Assembly: GCA_039619475.1 (NCBI GenBank)
Contig: CM077116.1
Coordinates: forward strand, 385,168,760-385,232,759
Origin: Icerya purchasi
Lineage: Eukaryota > Arthropoda > Insecta > Hemiptera > Monophlebidae
Direction: 5' to 3'
Length of the DNA stretch: 64,000 nt
A program made the translations under genes and the position numbers. Under the pieces are notes generated by a model, which worked only from the letters and a program-made list of their open reading frames with translations, did no database searches and was not told the origin of the DNA. Shown in pieces: positions 44,632-56,684 of the stretch (within the stretch, counting starts at the first letter, position 1; each line of letters begins with the position of its first letter).

Positions 44632-44893
44632 GGGCGTCGTCAGCGGGAGGGGGGGCAGCTGCCTCCCCCTGGAGCCTTGAAAGTTTTTAATGCCATGATG
44701 AGTATTCATAGGCGCGTAATCATGAACAATTTGCCAGAAACCAACGAAAATTATGTTTTAATTAAGATATTATTCTTGTTTAATAAAATATTAAGCTTTT
44801 ACAACTTATAAGTTTTATTTTTCCTATAACTCATATCCTCTTTATATCATCTTGACCCCCCCCCCGCCCCCGGCTCATCGGTTGGCGACGCCT
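44632..44893. mobile_element. MITE with GGGCGTCG-type inverted ends
   Basis: The left end reads GGGCGTCGTCAGCGGGAGGG. The right end, inverted, reads AAGGCGTCGCCAACCGATGA, then GCCGGGGGCGGGGGGGGGG. The shared GGCGTCGYCAR core and following G-rich tract form imperfect terminal inverted repeats on a 262-bp AT-rich body. Very similar 'GGGCGTCGC...GGGGGG' MITE ends are widespread in arthropod genomes. No clear target-site duplication was found. Confidence 0.55.
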
Positions 44894-45146
44894 TTGGTTG
44901 TTTAGATCTACGTATTTTGTTTTGTTTCCTTTAAATACGAAGTATTTCGCTCTCTATAAGTTTTGTTCGCGTTTGCCATTTTCGACATCTTTAGATGCCC
45001 GTTTTTGGTATAATTGTTGTAAATGCGTAGCGAGTTAAAAATTATATTTCAATTTGCACATTTACCGAATTTCTTTTTGTTAACTTCCTATAACTCGTAT
45101 TTGTCCTCGCTGTCTGCTCGTTATGTATAAATGTATAGAGTAGTTT

Positions 45147-47012
45147 ATGTTTAAAACTACTTGCGGGCGAGAGGCAAGATCAACAGTCAGACAACTACTT
45201 AGCCTGCAAAGGCAGATACTCTCGGCGTTTCAGCGTCAACAGCACCTCTATGCAGTATTTTTCGATTTAGAGAAAGCTTTTGATCGCCTGTGGCGCCATG
45301 GCCTACTACTAAAACTGCGAACGGCGGGAATCGCCGGAAAATTGGGTAAATACCTACACAGCTTCCTAGACAATAGAACGATCAAAGTTACGACTGGTTC
45401 GTCAACGTCTGAACTGATGCTGTTGGAAAATGGTGTGCCACAAGGCTCTGCTTTAAGCGCAACCTTGTTCATATATTATATCAATGATATAACTGACTGC
45501 CTTGCCGCCCCAGTAACGTCCCGGCTCTACGTTGATGACCTGAATATATCCTTATCGTCCAACCATCCTATAAACACTCAAAATATCCTCCAAAAATCCA
45601 TCGAAAATTTACAGAAGTGGTCCAATGATAACGGTCTGACCTTTTTCTTAACAAAAACAATATGTGTTGATTTCCACAGGGGACGCCAAAACCCACTTCC
45701 CAGCGTATTCCTGAGTTTAAATGGTGTTCTTATCCCAAATCGTCCATCAGTCAAGTTTCTAGGCCTAATATTTGATAAAAAACTTTCCTGGCGCTCTCAC
45801 ATAGCTGAGCTCAAAACCGAATGCCTAAAATCCTTGTCTATCCTGAAATATCTATCAAATTACAAGTACAATATAAACCCAAAATTACTTCTTACAATCT
45901 ACAGATCGATTATCCTTTCACGAATCAATTACGGGTGCCAGGTGTACTCCTCAGCCGCTAAAAGTGTGCTAAGATCCTTAGATCCTATACATTCTGCTGC
46001 TCTCCGGTCTATCCTTTCTGCTCATCCCTCTTCTCCGGTTATAAGTTTGTATGCATTGGCAGGTTGTCCCCCGCTGTCCTACTATAGGAAGTACTATAAC
46101 TTTAAAGAAATGAGCACTCTCCTTAGTAGTACCAAAACCCCGACAATATCTCCTAATATGAGGTTTGGGAATGACCTAGTGCCCGAACTTTTTTCGGTTA
46201 TGGGTCGTTTCCAAATCTTTTCAATTCCAAGAACTCTGCCAGACTTCGCAGCAACCGTACCACCTTGGAGTCAGCCAATCACAAACATCAACATATCGCT
46301 GACAAAATTTAACAAAGCACAATACCCCCCAAACATAACACAAATAGCAACAAATATCATAGCGAGCTACACAGACCATGCATGCCTCTACACAGATGGA
46401 GCGAAGGCAATAGGTTATCAGTCACCGGCGGCATGCTCCTTCGAAGTCTCAGGGGCAGCAGAGTCAGTTAGACTGCATGATTGCTGTACAGCACTGGACG
46501 CTGAAATATACGCGATAGTCTTTTGCATCCAACACTATACCGATAGCAACCCCCAGTCCCAAAAGGCCCTACTCATAACTGACTCTCTAAACTCCCTTCA
46601 ACTCATCTCGGGGATTAAATCCAACAACCCTTTGGTAAGGAAGGTCCATTACCTATTATACAGGTTATCACGTTTAAACTCCGAAATGTTCTTCCTATGG
46701 GTGCCGGCTCATGTTGGGATTCCAGGCAATGAGCGAGCAGCTCAGGCGACATTGTTCTCTCCAATGCCACACAACCCCCCTCTTCCCCCTACATTGGCTC
46801 ATTTATTTATGCAGCAAACTGGAGAAGAATGGCAACAGGAATGGAGATCTTCAAGTACGTTTCTCCGAAGCATAAAAACAACCGTGGCCCACAGACGGAG
46901 TTTCCCGCAGAGATTTTTCTGTCCTGAATCGTCTCCGAATAGGACATACAACCCTCTCGCACGGCTACATATTCACGAGCCAGGTACCCCCAAATGTCTG
47001 CCCCTTTTGTAG
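45147..47012 (+). CDS. I-type LINE ORF2 protein: RT palm plus RNase H, partial
   Basis: The 621-codon frame has RT motif A FFDLEKAFDRLW (residues 38-49), GVPQGSALSATLF (96-108), and YVDD (128-131). The thumb motif VKFLGLIFDKKLSW lies beyond residue 200, and a connection domain has SRINYGCQVYSSA. RNase H follows: CLYTDGAK (about 415), LDAEIYAIVFCIQ (about 450), ITDSLNSLQL (about 475), and WVPAHVGIPGNERAA (about 517), with all four acidic/His positions recognisable. Near 46900 a single frameshift diverts the frame. The correct frame continues LRIGHTTLSHGYIF and HLLLECPAF, the zinc-knuckle tail, but ends at a TGA near 47080. RNase H plus YVDD favours the I/LOA group over Jockey. Only that shift and the 5' truncation disable it, so it is relatively young. 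Confidence 0.9.
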   Translation: MFKTTCGREARSTVRQLLSLQRQILSAFQRQQHLYAVFFDLEKAFDRLWRHGLLLKLRTAGIAGKLGKYLHSFLDNRTIKVTTGSSTSELMLLENGVPQGSALSATLFIYYINDITDCLAAPVTSRLYVDDLNISLSSNHPINTQNILQKSIENLQKWSNDNGLTFFLTKTICVDFHRGRQNPLPSVFLSLNGVLIPNRPSVKFLGLIFDKKLSWRSHIAELKTECLKSLSILKYLSNYKYNINPKLLLTIYRSIILSRINYGCQVYSSAAKSVLRSLDPIHSAALRSILSAHPSSPVISLYALAGCPPLSYYRKYYNFKEMSTLLSSTKTPTISPNMRFGNDLVPELFSVMGRFQIFSIPRTLPDFAATVPPWSQPITNINISLTKFNKAQYPPNITQIATNIIASYTDHACLYTDGAKAIGYQSPAACSFEVSGAAESVRLHDCCTALDAEIYAIVFCIQHYTDSNPQSQKALLITDSLNSLQLISGIKSNNPLVRKVHYLLYRLSRLNSEMFFLWVPAHVGIPGNERAAQATLFSPMPHNPPLPPTLAHLFMQQTGEEWQQEWRSSSTFLRSIKTTVAHRRSFPQRFFCPESSPNRTYNPLARLHIHEPGTPKCLPLL

Positions 47013-47203
47013 TCAACCGGGCGCCCCATCCACCTATCACCTACTTCTCGAATGTCCCGCTTTTGCAGTACCATGATCCATGCACTTCACCACTTCCTCT
47101 ACTTCTACGATACTGTCAAATGCTCCGCCCGCGGTCGCAGCTGTATTAGCTCACATGCGGAGCAGCGATCTGTACTATCGCGTTTAATCCCCTCAAGTAG
47201 GCT

Positions 47204-47245
47204 CCATGTGCCGTAATAGCCCCAGTAGTTAAACACGGCACATGG
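47204..47245 (+). promoter_or_regulatory. 3'-UTR hairpin of the I-type LINE
   Basis: CCATGTGCCGT (47204-47214) pairs perfectly with ACGGCACATGG (47235-47245) around a 20-nt loop, 19 bp before the poly(A). Several LINE RTs recognise such 3'-terminal stems in their RNA, so a role in template selection is plausible (inference). Confidence 0.8.
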
Positions 47246-47283
47246 AAACCCTCATATACAATCTTATAAAAAAAAAAAAAAAA

Positions 47284-48713
47284 ATTCACTTGTTTTTCTA
47301 GTCTGCGGATGGTAGGCATATTTTCACGCTGAACTTAATAAAAACAAAAGTAAATGATTGAAATGAAATTATACCGTTTCAACTGCACTTTTACCATTTT
47401 ACTTATTGATCCAGAATTCATTCTACGTACGTTGTCGGATCAGATGGTTTGTTTGTTTCGGGAACTAGCTGGAAAGGCGCTCATGCAAACTTTAAGATTG
47501 CCAGGACGGTAATGGTTAATGTAAATTTTTTACTTAGACAGGCCAGCATTCCTCCGTTGATTGGTGTTAAGAATGAAATATAAGAATTCTTGCGATAAAA
47601 AAAACATCTTCTTTCAGAAAAGAATAGCGTATATACGACTACACCCTGTCACACTTAAAGCAACTTTCCCAACTTTCTACGAATTATAAACCGAGCCAAC
47701 GGCTTATAACTTTCAAACTGCACTACATGTTTACAGCAGACTCCGCTGAAATAATTTTCGCAGGCTGTATTTCGCTAACTTTGTTATTTCCCCGGTTTCT
47801 TTCAAATTTTGTTAGGAGATGAAAATGTTAGCCGAATTTCCGTGACAGATTTTTCTTTATTTTGCTGTCCTGGCATTGCCTGTTTTATGTGTAGCACACT
47901 TCCTGTTATTTTTCTTTTTCAGAAATATCTCTTCATCTGCAGCAGATTCGAAGGAAAAAGAAAATACAAGACTTTCATTTGCCGAAGTCGATAAAATAAA
48001 GAAGAATATCGAAGAATGAAATCTAAGAGAAGTGCTGGTGTTGCCTTAGACGTTTCCAAACTACTTAAACGATTCCGCGCAGGTGACACAATTTTGCCGT
48101 TAAATTAATTCTCATCGACCGCGGTAGTTTAAATATTAGAAATTCAACGGTGTTATTGCAGGTTTATTAGGTTTATTATATCTTCATTTCGAAGCAATTC
48201 AGTTGATTTTAAAAATTTAAATTTTAAATAAATCAGCAGTATTCCCTCCCTATAGCGGCTTAAAATTTAAACGGTAATTAGCATAATTTGATTTTTCATG
48301 GCTCACATTCCGAAATTTAAAAAAAGCCTATTTCCAAAAATACAGTTTTTTCCCGAATACTAACGTTGTAAGTTAACAGAAAAATTTGAGTTTTCTTTTA
48401 AAAAGCTGGGCGACAAGAAAATCAATCATTTGTATATTAACTATCACAGTTATACGATCCGTTGTGGGGAAGGACGGATTTTAGGGTTAATAAATACAGA
48501 TCCCGTAGTATATTGCATTTTCTGAATGTAAATATGGCGCCCGGTCACCGGGGAACGCTACGAATCTAATACAATGTTGTGACAAAAAAAAAGGTTTTTA
48601 AGGTAGATTTATTAATGGGAATTCAGAAGTGGCAATATCTACGTTATACACTCAGCAGAAGCAAACATGGAGAAGTGCTAAGGCGCTAATGTTAGTGTTA
48701 ATATCATGGAAAA

Positions 48714-48745
<32 letters not shown>

Positions 48746-49212
48746 ATGGCCTGAACGAAAACTGTTCCCTTAGCCAACAAACTAACATTGTAATCAAGTT
48801 AAATCATCAACATAATAATTGTTGGAGAGATAAGGAACTGCATAAAACTCGAGGAGAGGAAATTTCCTCTAACAATATGGCCGCATCTATTCAATAGTGC
48901 CCACAATGTCCAAGGAAATTTAACTATAATGAAATAAAATAAAATAAAATAAAACCCCATATTACAATATGGCCGCAAGTGCAGAGCACTGCCCACACTG
49001 CCTGATGGGGGGGGAAGTGAGTAGTTGGAATGAATATGATTGTACTGCGAGAGAGACAGAAAAGATAATTAATAAATAGATAAAAATTAGAATGAAATAA
49101 AATAAAAGCTTCTATGAGTAAGGAAAAATTAAATAATAAAACTTAAAAGAATCTACTCGTATAAAATATTATAGATGTGGCAAAGTGGATAGAGGTATAC
49201 GTCGTATTATTT
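47284..49212. other. No gene recognised
   Basis: Mixed AT-rich sequence. A T25 run at 48719-48744 may be the A-tail of a minus-strand retroposed fragment. Short frames at 47809 and 48706 lack family resemblance. A GGGGGG run lies at 49008. Confidence 0.5.
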
Positions 49213-50090
49213 AAATTTTTTTTTCTTTAGTTTTTTTTTTTTTTTGTTTTTTTTTCTCTTTTTATTTATTTTTATCACATTTTAATCTTTTCCTTTTTTA
49301 CCATGTTTTATTTATATCCTTATTATTATTATTAGTATTATATTTTTATTATCACTATTGGCCTATTTATTATTTTTATTTCCGATTGTTACTATGACTA
49401 AGCCAAACGAAAATAGAGCTCTGTACTGGTATTCAGTTATATGACGATCTTATTAATACGAAGAAAGTTAAACAGAGCTATCAAAGTCTGACTACCTGAC
49501 GAGAGCAACACATATATACAATAGGGAGGGAAAATGTTGTTAGCTATTAATTCATCCCAGAGAATATTTCTACGACCGTCGAACCGACAACAATTAAATA
49601 TTAAGTGGTTTATATCCTCTCTGAAGTTGTTATGAGAATGGTTTAAACAGATATAACAGGAAGCATCAACTCCAAAAAAGTTGAGGCCCAACCTAGTGTG
49701 CCCCACACGCAAACGACAAATTACTGTAACAAAGGAGCGTATCTGATAGACGGGTAATGCAGGAGGTATAGAATAATACCAAGGGAGTGACGGCAAGACA
49801 GGCTGCACGCAGAAGTACGATCTACCTCTATGAGGATTTTCACTGATGTATGTGCACCAGTCGTCTCTATTCTGTTTCTTTATACGTTCAACTAGGTCTG
49901 ATGAGGGGATATATGGGAAAATAACTCCACTAAACGCAGCGTATTTTGCAGCGGCGTCAACGACATCCCTGTAAAGGAGTCCACAATGTCCGGGAATCCA
50001 GCAAAGCTGAAGTGCTCCTCCCTGATTTGTGATGTTTAAGTATTTTTCTTTGATATCGTAGATGACCGGATGATACCTGTAATTAAAACT
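49213..50090 (-). pseudogene. LINE RNase H and zinc-knuckle remnant with A-tail
   Basis: On the minus strand an uninterrupted frame runs from about 50087 to 49437. LQLCWIPGHCGL and VVDAAAKYAAF are the last RNase H motif (W-PGH-G-...AK-A). A linker with DWCTYI follows, then VTVICRLRVGHTRLGLNFFG and CYIC, then DINHLIFNCCRFDGRR (zinc knuckle). A 3' UTR follows to an A-rich tail (T-rich 49213-49255 on the plus strand). This is the C-terminal end of another I-type LINE, 5'-truncated inside RNase H. The GNE of the usual PGH-GI-GNE is altered to LYRD. The surviving frame is open. Confidence 0.8.
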
Positions 50091-50109
50091 GCTCTAAAAC
50101 AGACTTATA

Positions 50110-50455
50110 AAAATTGTAATTTCTGCAAAACCAGTGTGAATGTAGCAATAACACAAGTTTATATGTCAACTACAACAGCGGAGGAAGAAAAGGTAGATAT
50201 TACATGTGACCAGTTAAACGCTTTATTAAGTAAAGCTGCGGCAAATAATAATACCAGTCATTATGGGTGATTGGAATGCAGTGCTCAGGGAAGGGGAGGA
50301 TAAACTTACAGTAGGTGGATTTGGACTAGGGAAAAAAAATGCTCGGAGCCAACTCCTAGTGGTTCTTTTTGCAAGCAAGAATGGTTGATAATAATGAACA
50401 CTTGGTTTTGCATGCCGTATCGAAGGCACTATACTTGGAAAGCGCCAAATGACGG
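50110..50455 (+). pseudogene. RTE-type LINE endonuclease fragment
   Basis: SVNVAITQVYMSTTTAEEEK, then QLNALLSKA (frame to 50200), then VIMGDWNAVLREGED and VGGFGLGKKNARSQLLV, then NTWFCMPYRRHYTWKAPND across a further shift. 'QVYMPT---EEEVD', 'MGDWNA-VG', 'GLG-RN-RG--L' and 'YTWK-P' are the core motifs of RTE-clade AP endonucleases. The catalytic Asp and Asn of GDWNA are kept. Frame changes lie near 50205 and 50345. It stops directly after YTWK, so the SDH motif and RT are missing. Confidence 0.8.
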
Positions 50456-51163
50456 ATGAACGCCACTCGGAGATATTGTAACCGGTATTTTCGGTATTAT
50501 GCGCTGCTTCGGCCCCTCACGGCCGATAGACACATTTTTCCGGAATTAAACCGGAGGTTTTCGGTTTTTTTCCTTTTGGTTTTTCAACGTAATATATTAT
50601 TTTTCTGACGGCCGTAGGCGAAAAGAGGGCGGTCGATGGACGCGTCGAACCGCGATGAAATTTAATCAATGGTGTCGCTGATTCGTTTGGCATTTAATTT
50701 CATAGTATGAGGCGTATTACGGATCGGTTTCGTTTCGCCTATTTTCGAATGATAAATTTCCGAGAGATGCGACTTTGAGCGAAATGAGAATAAAGCTGAA
50801 AAATCTTCGTCGTAGTTTTTCACGTGGAATACGGGAAGAACACAAGGACGACGATTAAACGAGAACAACTCGCTCGTCCGAGATGAAAGTCATTTATCGC
50901 TCCGGATTTTGATAGCAGCCGCGAAAATAAATTTTCTTCGAGGAAGAAGAAAAAGAAGAAGACGATAAAGAAGAGGGGGAAAAAAACGCAAACTGGAAAG
51001 GGGAGACACGAATGGACCCTCGTAAAAGAGCGGGTAAAGTCCGGCTTATTTGCTCTGCTGATAAGCGAACGAGTCGCGTTGAATTTTCTTCGCGAACCGA
51101 CAACTATTATTTCGTAATTTACGGATTTCGCGCGCGTAAATTCAGAAACGAATTCTGGTTAAT

Positions 51164-51203
<40 letters not shown>

Positions 51204-52530
51204 TAGTGGGACGGTAAACTAAAATAGTGCCTGTGCGTGTCTACTGACAATGAAGCAGCGGCTGACCGGAGCGGCCGCGCGTCCTGATAACAAGGACAAT
51301 AAAGTGGAAAAATGAGTTCTAGACGGACAGAAGCGGCCAGTACTTTGTGGCGTTTTTAAAGATGATTTAGCGACACCGGCGGATTCGTCTGCACGATCAT
51401 CATGGCCGAGCGCTTCCTTTTGCCTCTGCATGGACGTGCGATTCCGCGAACAGCACCGAAACGGCACTCCATGGCTTCCTGGTCCTCTTACGGTCGACCA
51501 ATTGAAACAAAGTGCTGCCGAACCGCTTCTTCACGGCTCCGCTGGCTCCTCGCGACCTGCCCGGATTCCGCTGGGAAATTTATGAGACTGCTAAATTTAC
51601 CGCTTCATTGTTTACCCTTTTTCTTCGTTCAACTACTTCTCGGCCACCGCCGAATGTCTTAATTCTCTCATCGTTCACCTCTCGCAAAGAAGCTCTGTTC
51701 CTCCACTTTGGCTGCGAAGCGCGACGCCTTTCGCGCTAACGCCTTTTGCACTGTTATGATGTAGCTTCTTAACCGGTACGTCGCCTTCTAGTTTATTTGC
51801 AGTGGTTGTGGAAACAGGAAGGTGCGCCTTGTATAAATTTCTGCGGACAAGGCGAGCAAAAAGGCCAGCAGGATGCGGCTATTGCTGCGACTACCGTAAA
51901 GGCTGTTATTAACGTCGTCAGCGGCCGCCGCCCGTAATTATATCGGGCGCCTGCTACCGCACTGTCCTTTAAAGCCACTTAGTAACTATTCGACCTTTGG
52001 CAGCGTGTTTGCCGTATGTGGAACTGCTGCCGTTAGGAAAACTCGCGCTAACCGCGTACTTGAGGCTAGCGATGCAAGTTCTTTCGTAAATTAATTTTGA
52101 CACTTGTTAAAAAATATTACGCATGCCGAAGTAGTTTAGCCAGTTGTTGGCTAGCACCTTTGTACACAGCTTAATAAATAAAAGCGATGAATTAACCCGG
52201 AAATTAGAAAACTGGGGTATACCTAATTAAATACCTCTAAGCAGCCCTCGTTAGTTGTGGAGTTACAGACGAGCGACGAAGCTTACTTCATAGGAGCGAT
52301 CGTACGTTTAAGTATAGTTGGTAATTTTATTTTTGAAAGTAACCTTGAGAAAAGGCATATATATGCAAGTGAGTATGTTGTAAATGTACTCATGAATGTG
52401 TTTAGGTGTTATGGGGTGTAAATGATTATAATGATGTTAATATAAGGTACAATTATTTATATAATTTTTGAGTTGGATGATTCTTTTAAAAGGACTGTCG
52501 TAGTAGCATTTTTTGACACACAATACAATG
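50456..52530. other. GC-richer stretch, no gene recognised
   Basis: This is the least AT-rich part of the window, with many CG dinucleotides and purine-rich AAGAAGAAG tracts (50935-50975). Overlapping open frames up to 86 residues occur on both strands at 51219-51739, but they overlap each other in several frames and show no domain. It may be unique host DNA such as a regulatory or untranslated region. No splice structure or promoter could be supported. Confidence 0.4.
51171..51203. repeat. (CAG)n microsatellite
   Basis: Eleven CAG units. The poly-Gln frame it creates ends at once in TAG and is not convincing as a gene. Confidence 0.95.
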
Positions 52531-53847
52531 TATATTATATAGTATCTGTTACCCGCAGTTTCGATACCGTTTAAATTGGTATATATCTAGAAATTAATAA
52601 AAAAAAACTTATTCTATCTAACCACCTTTTTAAATTTGTACTTTCTTTATCAAAAAAAAAAAAAATCATTCGAGTTACTAGCGCAGTTGCTTAGGCTATT
52701 CCGTTCGGGAAGTATCCCGTTGCCGAACATTGAAACTTGACTTTCCCTAGTTTAATGACGATAGTTGACGCGAGTTTTCAAGTTCTTACGAATATTCATT
52801 AAGTAAAGATAAAGATGTTGACTATTTAATCGTATTTTATAAGACCTATTCGGAGAATGGTGGTAATTTGACTGAAATTGTCGTAGAAATTAATAATTGG
52901 TAGAGCCAACTACAAAAAAGGTATGTGAAAAAAGTTATACATATATGACTATCGTTTTTTTTTTTTGTTTTTTTTTTGAAAAACTGGACGCGGCTTTTTC
53001 CCCAAATATTAACGCATTATTAACGATTTTTCTCTGTTTGCCTGTGGGAACCTGTACACCCGAATGAAGTTTTTTTTTTTGTAGCTTAAAATCAGTTAAA
53101 AATTACGAAATACAACAGAAGACAAATTGAACTCTCTCATTTTTACACGTTAATGAAGATATTGAAATTATTCTTACAAAATTTTCGTTTAAAAAGTTAA
53201 CATTTAGATTTTAGAATGTGAAAGTGCTATTTTTTTATTTTTCATTTTTTCAATAAATATTATGAAAATCTGAAAACAGAAACACGTATATTTAATTTTA
53301 CCTGTTGAAAGTAGGGGAGCAGGATTTTATAATGATGTGCACAAAGTTAATCGACTTAAATGTTAATTTCTACTCTTTTTTTGAGATTAAAATAAATGTG
53401 ACAGGGAGTAATATTTTTTTTGATTTAATTACTTTAATGCTATTTATTCACTTAGATTAAGAAGAAAAATGTTTAAAATTCTTAAGAAAATGGCAGAAAG
53501 AAAATTTTACTCTTTAAATCATTTCTGTTTATTTCCTCCGGTTCTTCTAAAAAAAAAAAAGCTACACTACCGATATTATTGAATTGTTTTTTCTTTACAT
53601 TATTCCCCTCCTTTTTAAACTATACCACATTAACTTCAGAATTGGATTATACATCCAATTTAAATTCTCTTTAAAAAAAAACCCCGAGAGCGGCGATAAA
53701 CGAAAAAAAAATCGGTCAAGAGTATACGATATAAAACGACTCAAAAATTACTTCAAAATTCATAATTACCCAACATCAGATAATCATCGAAAAGTAAAAT
53801 TTAAAATTACAAAAAAACACAGAAGCTCTTTCATTAAATGAAACAAG
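52531..53847. other. No gene; possible degraded Helitron 3' end at its left edge
   Basis: ATAGTATCTGTTACCCGCAG followed by TTTCGATACCG resembles the minus-strand Helitron end (ACTAGCTGT..CCGC..TTTCG) with several changes. I found no matching 5' TC terminus. The rest is AT-rich with T-runs (52951-52976). Confidence 0.35.
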
Positions 53848-55068
53848 TTCAGTCAAGCATGATATTTCATGTGCTGAAGATTCCGTATATTAAATTAAAG
53901 ATAACTATAATTTTCATTTACATAATACTAAATTCAAAACTGATTTTAAGTTTGTAATATCCTGTATTTTTCACTTAGCATTCTATTGCTATAAATTTAA
54001 TAAGAATTACTATACTTTATATTTATACAATAATTAATTACAAAACAAATTTTTTCAGTCCAGTTCTTTTTCACGCATCACGTAGTGTCATACTGTGCTG
54101 TAAAAGAAGTAATTTCAAAAATAACAAAAATGAAACATCGGAGAAATTTAAAAAAAGCAGTCTATATCGGACAAAATAAATTAATTAAAAAAAATATTTT
54201 GGATGAAAATAATTACAAATTTTTAAATATTTATCGGTATTAAAATGATCTAGTTTACATGATAATTAATCCTTCCAGAAATCCAGGACCAAAAATATAT
54301 AAGACGCGTTTTGCATTAAAATGGTTGATTGCAAAAAACCGTAAATCGAGCGATCGAAAATTTATACAATCGGTACGAACTAATAGCGTGCAGCTCTCGT
54401 TTATTGCTCAGGCAGAAATGATGAAAGAAATCTGAGCAACCGGCCAAAGGAAAACAACGCTCAGCACGTTGACGAAGAAAACCGGTTGTATAGCGACTAT
54501 AAGAATAAAGAATGAGTATCGTCAACCTAAACGGACTTTTCACGAAACAAAAGGCATTGAGGGTGTGAGTCGAAAGAAACAAACAAGAGCCACTTTCGTG
54601 CGACTAATAGTATAACGAGAATACACGAATTTAAAAGAAAAGGAAATCATCCCACGAACCGTAGAAAATATCGAGTTGCGTTTGATGAACACAAAAAGGT
54701 TAATCTTTGATACCCCGGATGTTTAGAAACTCCGGAAAAAGCACAGTGACTGTTGTCGGAACGAAATTTGGTACACGAATATAACATTAATTGTAGAGGA
54801 AAACGTCCGAGCCGATAAAGCGGGATCTAATGTAGAAATAAGAATAGACAATTGGTAGTGAGAACGAAGAAACTGACAATGACCGGAAGTTATCGGCGGT
54901 TGGAGAACAAAAAATAAATAAATATAATCGTAATAATAATAATTGTAAATAAAGAAACGAAAAAATCCACCAGATGTGAATAATTGTTAATATATAAGTG
55001 TAAATAAAATGGGTTAGGTAATTTAATCAAATAAAAATTTCTATTGAAATTTTTATTTCTTCGGGATG

Positions 55069-55330
55069 TGATGCAATGTAATGTACTCATTGCATGGAAA
55101 AAACAAAAAATATAAATATATCATTAATTAATTATAATGTAATGAGAGGGTAAATGCGTGAGTATAAACGTGTCGCTAGTTGGGGAGAGACAGATCGATA
55201 TAGATCATGCCAGAGAAGGGATGCATGATTGGTAAGATGAAAAGATGATTGGTAGGTCTGCGACGGGGAGGAGATAGTTCCGGAAGAAAAAAGATCGGTA
55301 AATGCCGAAAGTTCGGTTTTTGCCGAGTTT
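55069..55330 (+). repeat. LTR-like repeat fragment inside family-A copy 2
   Basis: ATGCAATG (55071-55078) pairs with CATTGCAT (55088-55095), the counterpart of the TGTAATG/CATTACA hairpin. It is followed by AAAAAATATAAATATATCAT, GGTAAATGCGTGAGTATAAA and TGATTGGT blocks aligned to copy c (27873). Note the compensating change: both arms carry the G/C pair. Confidence 0.5.
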
Positions 55331-55489
55331 GAAGTTAGTTCTCGAGTATTCTTTTATTCGAAAGAAAGGTCAGCGAGATTGCGAATCAAGTCGTTAAAAA
55401 ATTGGCTGTCCGAACGAAAAATACGTAAGAACGCGATCTATCAAGGCCTGAGAACCAAATCAGTCGTCAAAGTTCGATTTAACGATTAT

Positions 55490-56320
55490 AAAAATGCGTT
55501 TGGTCTCAACTTCATCAACGCGTAGCGCTCTTTCCAACAATATGTCATATGGCCGGAAAAAAAGTATTTTTTCCAAATGTTCGAACTTTTGGAGCCCCGA
55601 AGGGGTAATTTTAAGGCTATATATATGTCCCAAACCAGAGAACTAAACGTGGATGTGCATATTTTCAACCTTGTTCAAAATTTTTAGCTATTATACTTTC
55701 GTCGCAAACAAGGGGCACATATTATTTCTCGCGCTTTTTTGAACTTTTCGGCAACTTTGAAAGCTTCGTTAAGAAAATGAAATACGGTTTTGTTCCCGAC
55801 ATATAGAAATACTTGCAGTAATATATCACATGGCCGGGAGAATAAATATTTTTTTTCAAAATTTCAAAGTTTCGGCGCCCTGAGGGTCTAATTTTAAAGC
55901 TGGAAATCCGGATATTCAAAAACCAGAGAAAAACACGCGTATGCGTATATTTTTTACTTTGTTCCAAATTTATAGCTACAATAGTCACGTCGCAAAAAGC
56001 TACATGTCAGTTCTCGTGCTTTTTGGAACATTTTGGTAACTTTGAAAGTTTCATTAAAAAAATGAAATATAGCTTCGTTCCCGACAAATAGCAATCTTTC
56101 AAACGATATATCACAAGCCGGGGGGGAAAAAATGTTATTTTCCAAAATTTTGAGCTTTCGGTGCTCCGAGGGTCTACTTTTGAAGCTGGAAATTCGGATG
56201 TTCCAAACTAGAGAAATATACGGGGATGCGTATATTTTTAACTGCGTTCAAAAATTTTAACCGTAGTACTCGCAATGTTAGGGGGGACACCCCATTTTGC
56301 GCGCTTTTTTGAACTTGTCG
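55490..56320 (+). repeat. Three 285-bp-family monomers
   Basis: The core (TCGTTCCCGACA..TAG, or a decayed form) recurs near 55505, 55785 and 56075, each followed by a TTTCAAAATTT..TTTCGGCGC-like block. Confidence 0.85.
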
Positions 56321-56646
56321 GCAACTTTACATAACTTTTGTATCGTACTTTTTTTTTTTTGATTTTATGAAAGGCCTTCTGCATTTTATATTATAATTTG
56401 AATTTCAGTATTATAGGATTATCGGGTGAGATGAGTTGTGATTTTTAAAGTGATTTTTGAGGTCGTTTTAAATACCATATTATATATTCTTGACGGTGTT
56501 TTTTGTAATCGGTCATCCTTAAGTTATAGATCGTTTTAAAGAGAATTTTAATTGTAATTTATGTTCCAAATTTGAAGTTTATAAGTCAAGCCGTTCGTGA
56601 GTTATTGATTTTTATTTGATATTTTTGTCGTTTTTGAACCATCTTG

Positions 56647-56684
56647 TTAGGATTCCGTACCATTATATGTGTACGGAATCCTAA
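56647..56684. repeat. Terminal palindrome of family-A copy 2
   Basis: TTAGGATTCCGTAC (56647-56660) and GTACGGAATCCTAA (56671-56684) form a perfect 14-bp stem with a 10-nt loop. Confidence 0.9.

Larger units (their letters stand above)
45147..47283 (+). mobile_element. 5'-truncated I-type LINE with RNase H, 3' UTR and poly(A)
   Basis: It comprises an RT/RNase H coding region (to about 47090), a 3' UTR of about 180 bp with a perfect hairpin, and A20 at 47264-47283. Upstream, the endonuclease and RT fingers are missing. The break before RT motif A is an ordinary 5' truncation. The closest relative in this window is the motif-A fragment at 22790. Confidence 0.85.

Noticed and set aside
51012..51206. 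Poly-glutamine protein
   Set aside because: The poly-Gln run is an 11-unit CAG microsatellite followed at once by a stop; the upstream residues look random.
51219..51739. Host gene in the GC-richer region
   Set aside because: Overlapping frames on both strands, no domain, no consistent splice sites, no similarity recognised.
52531..52960. Third complete Helitron
   Set aside because: Only a degenerate 3'-like end is visible; no TC start or CTAG terminus can be defined.
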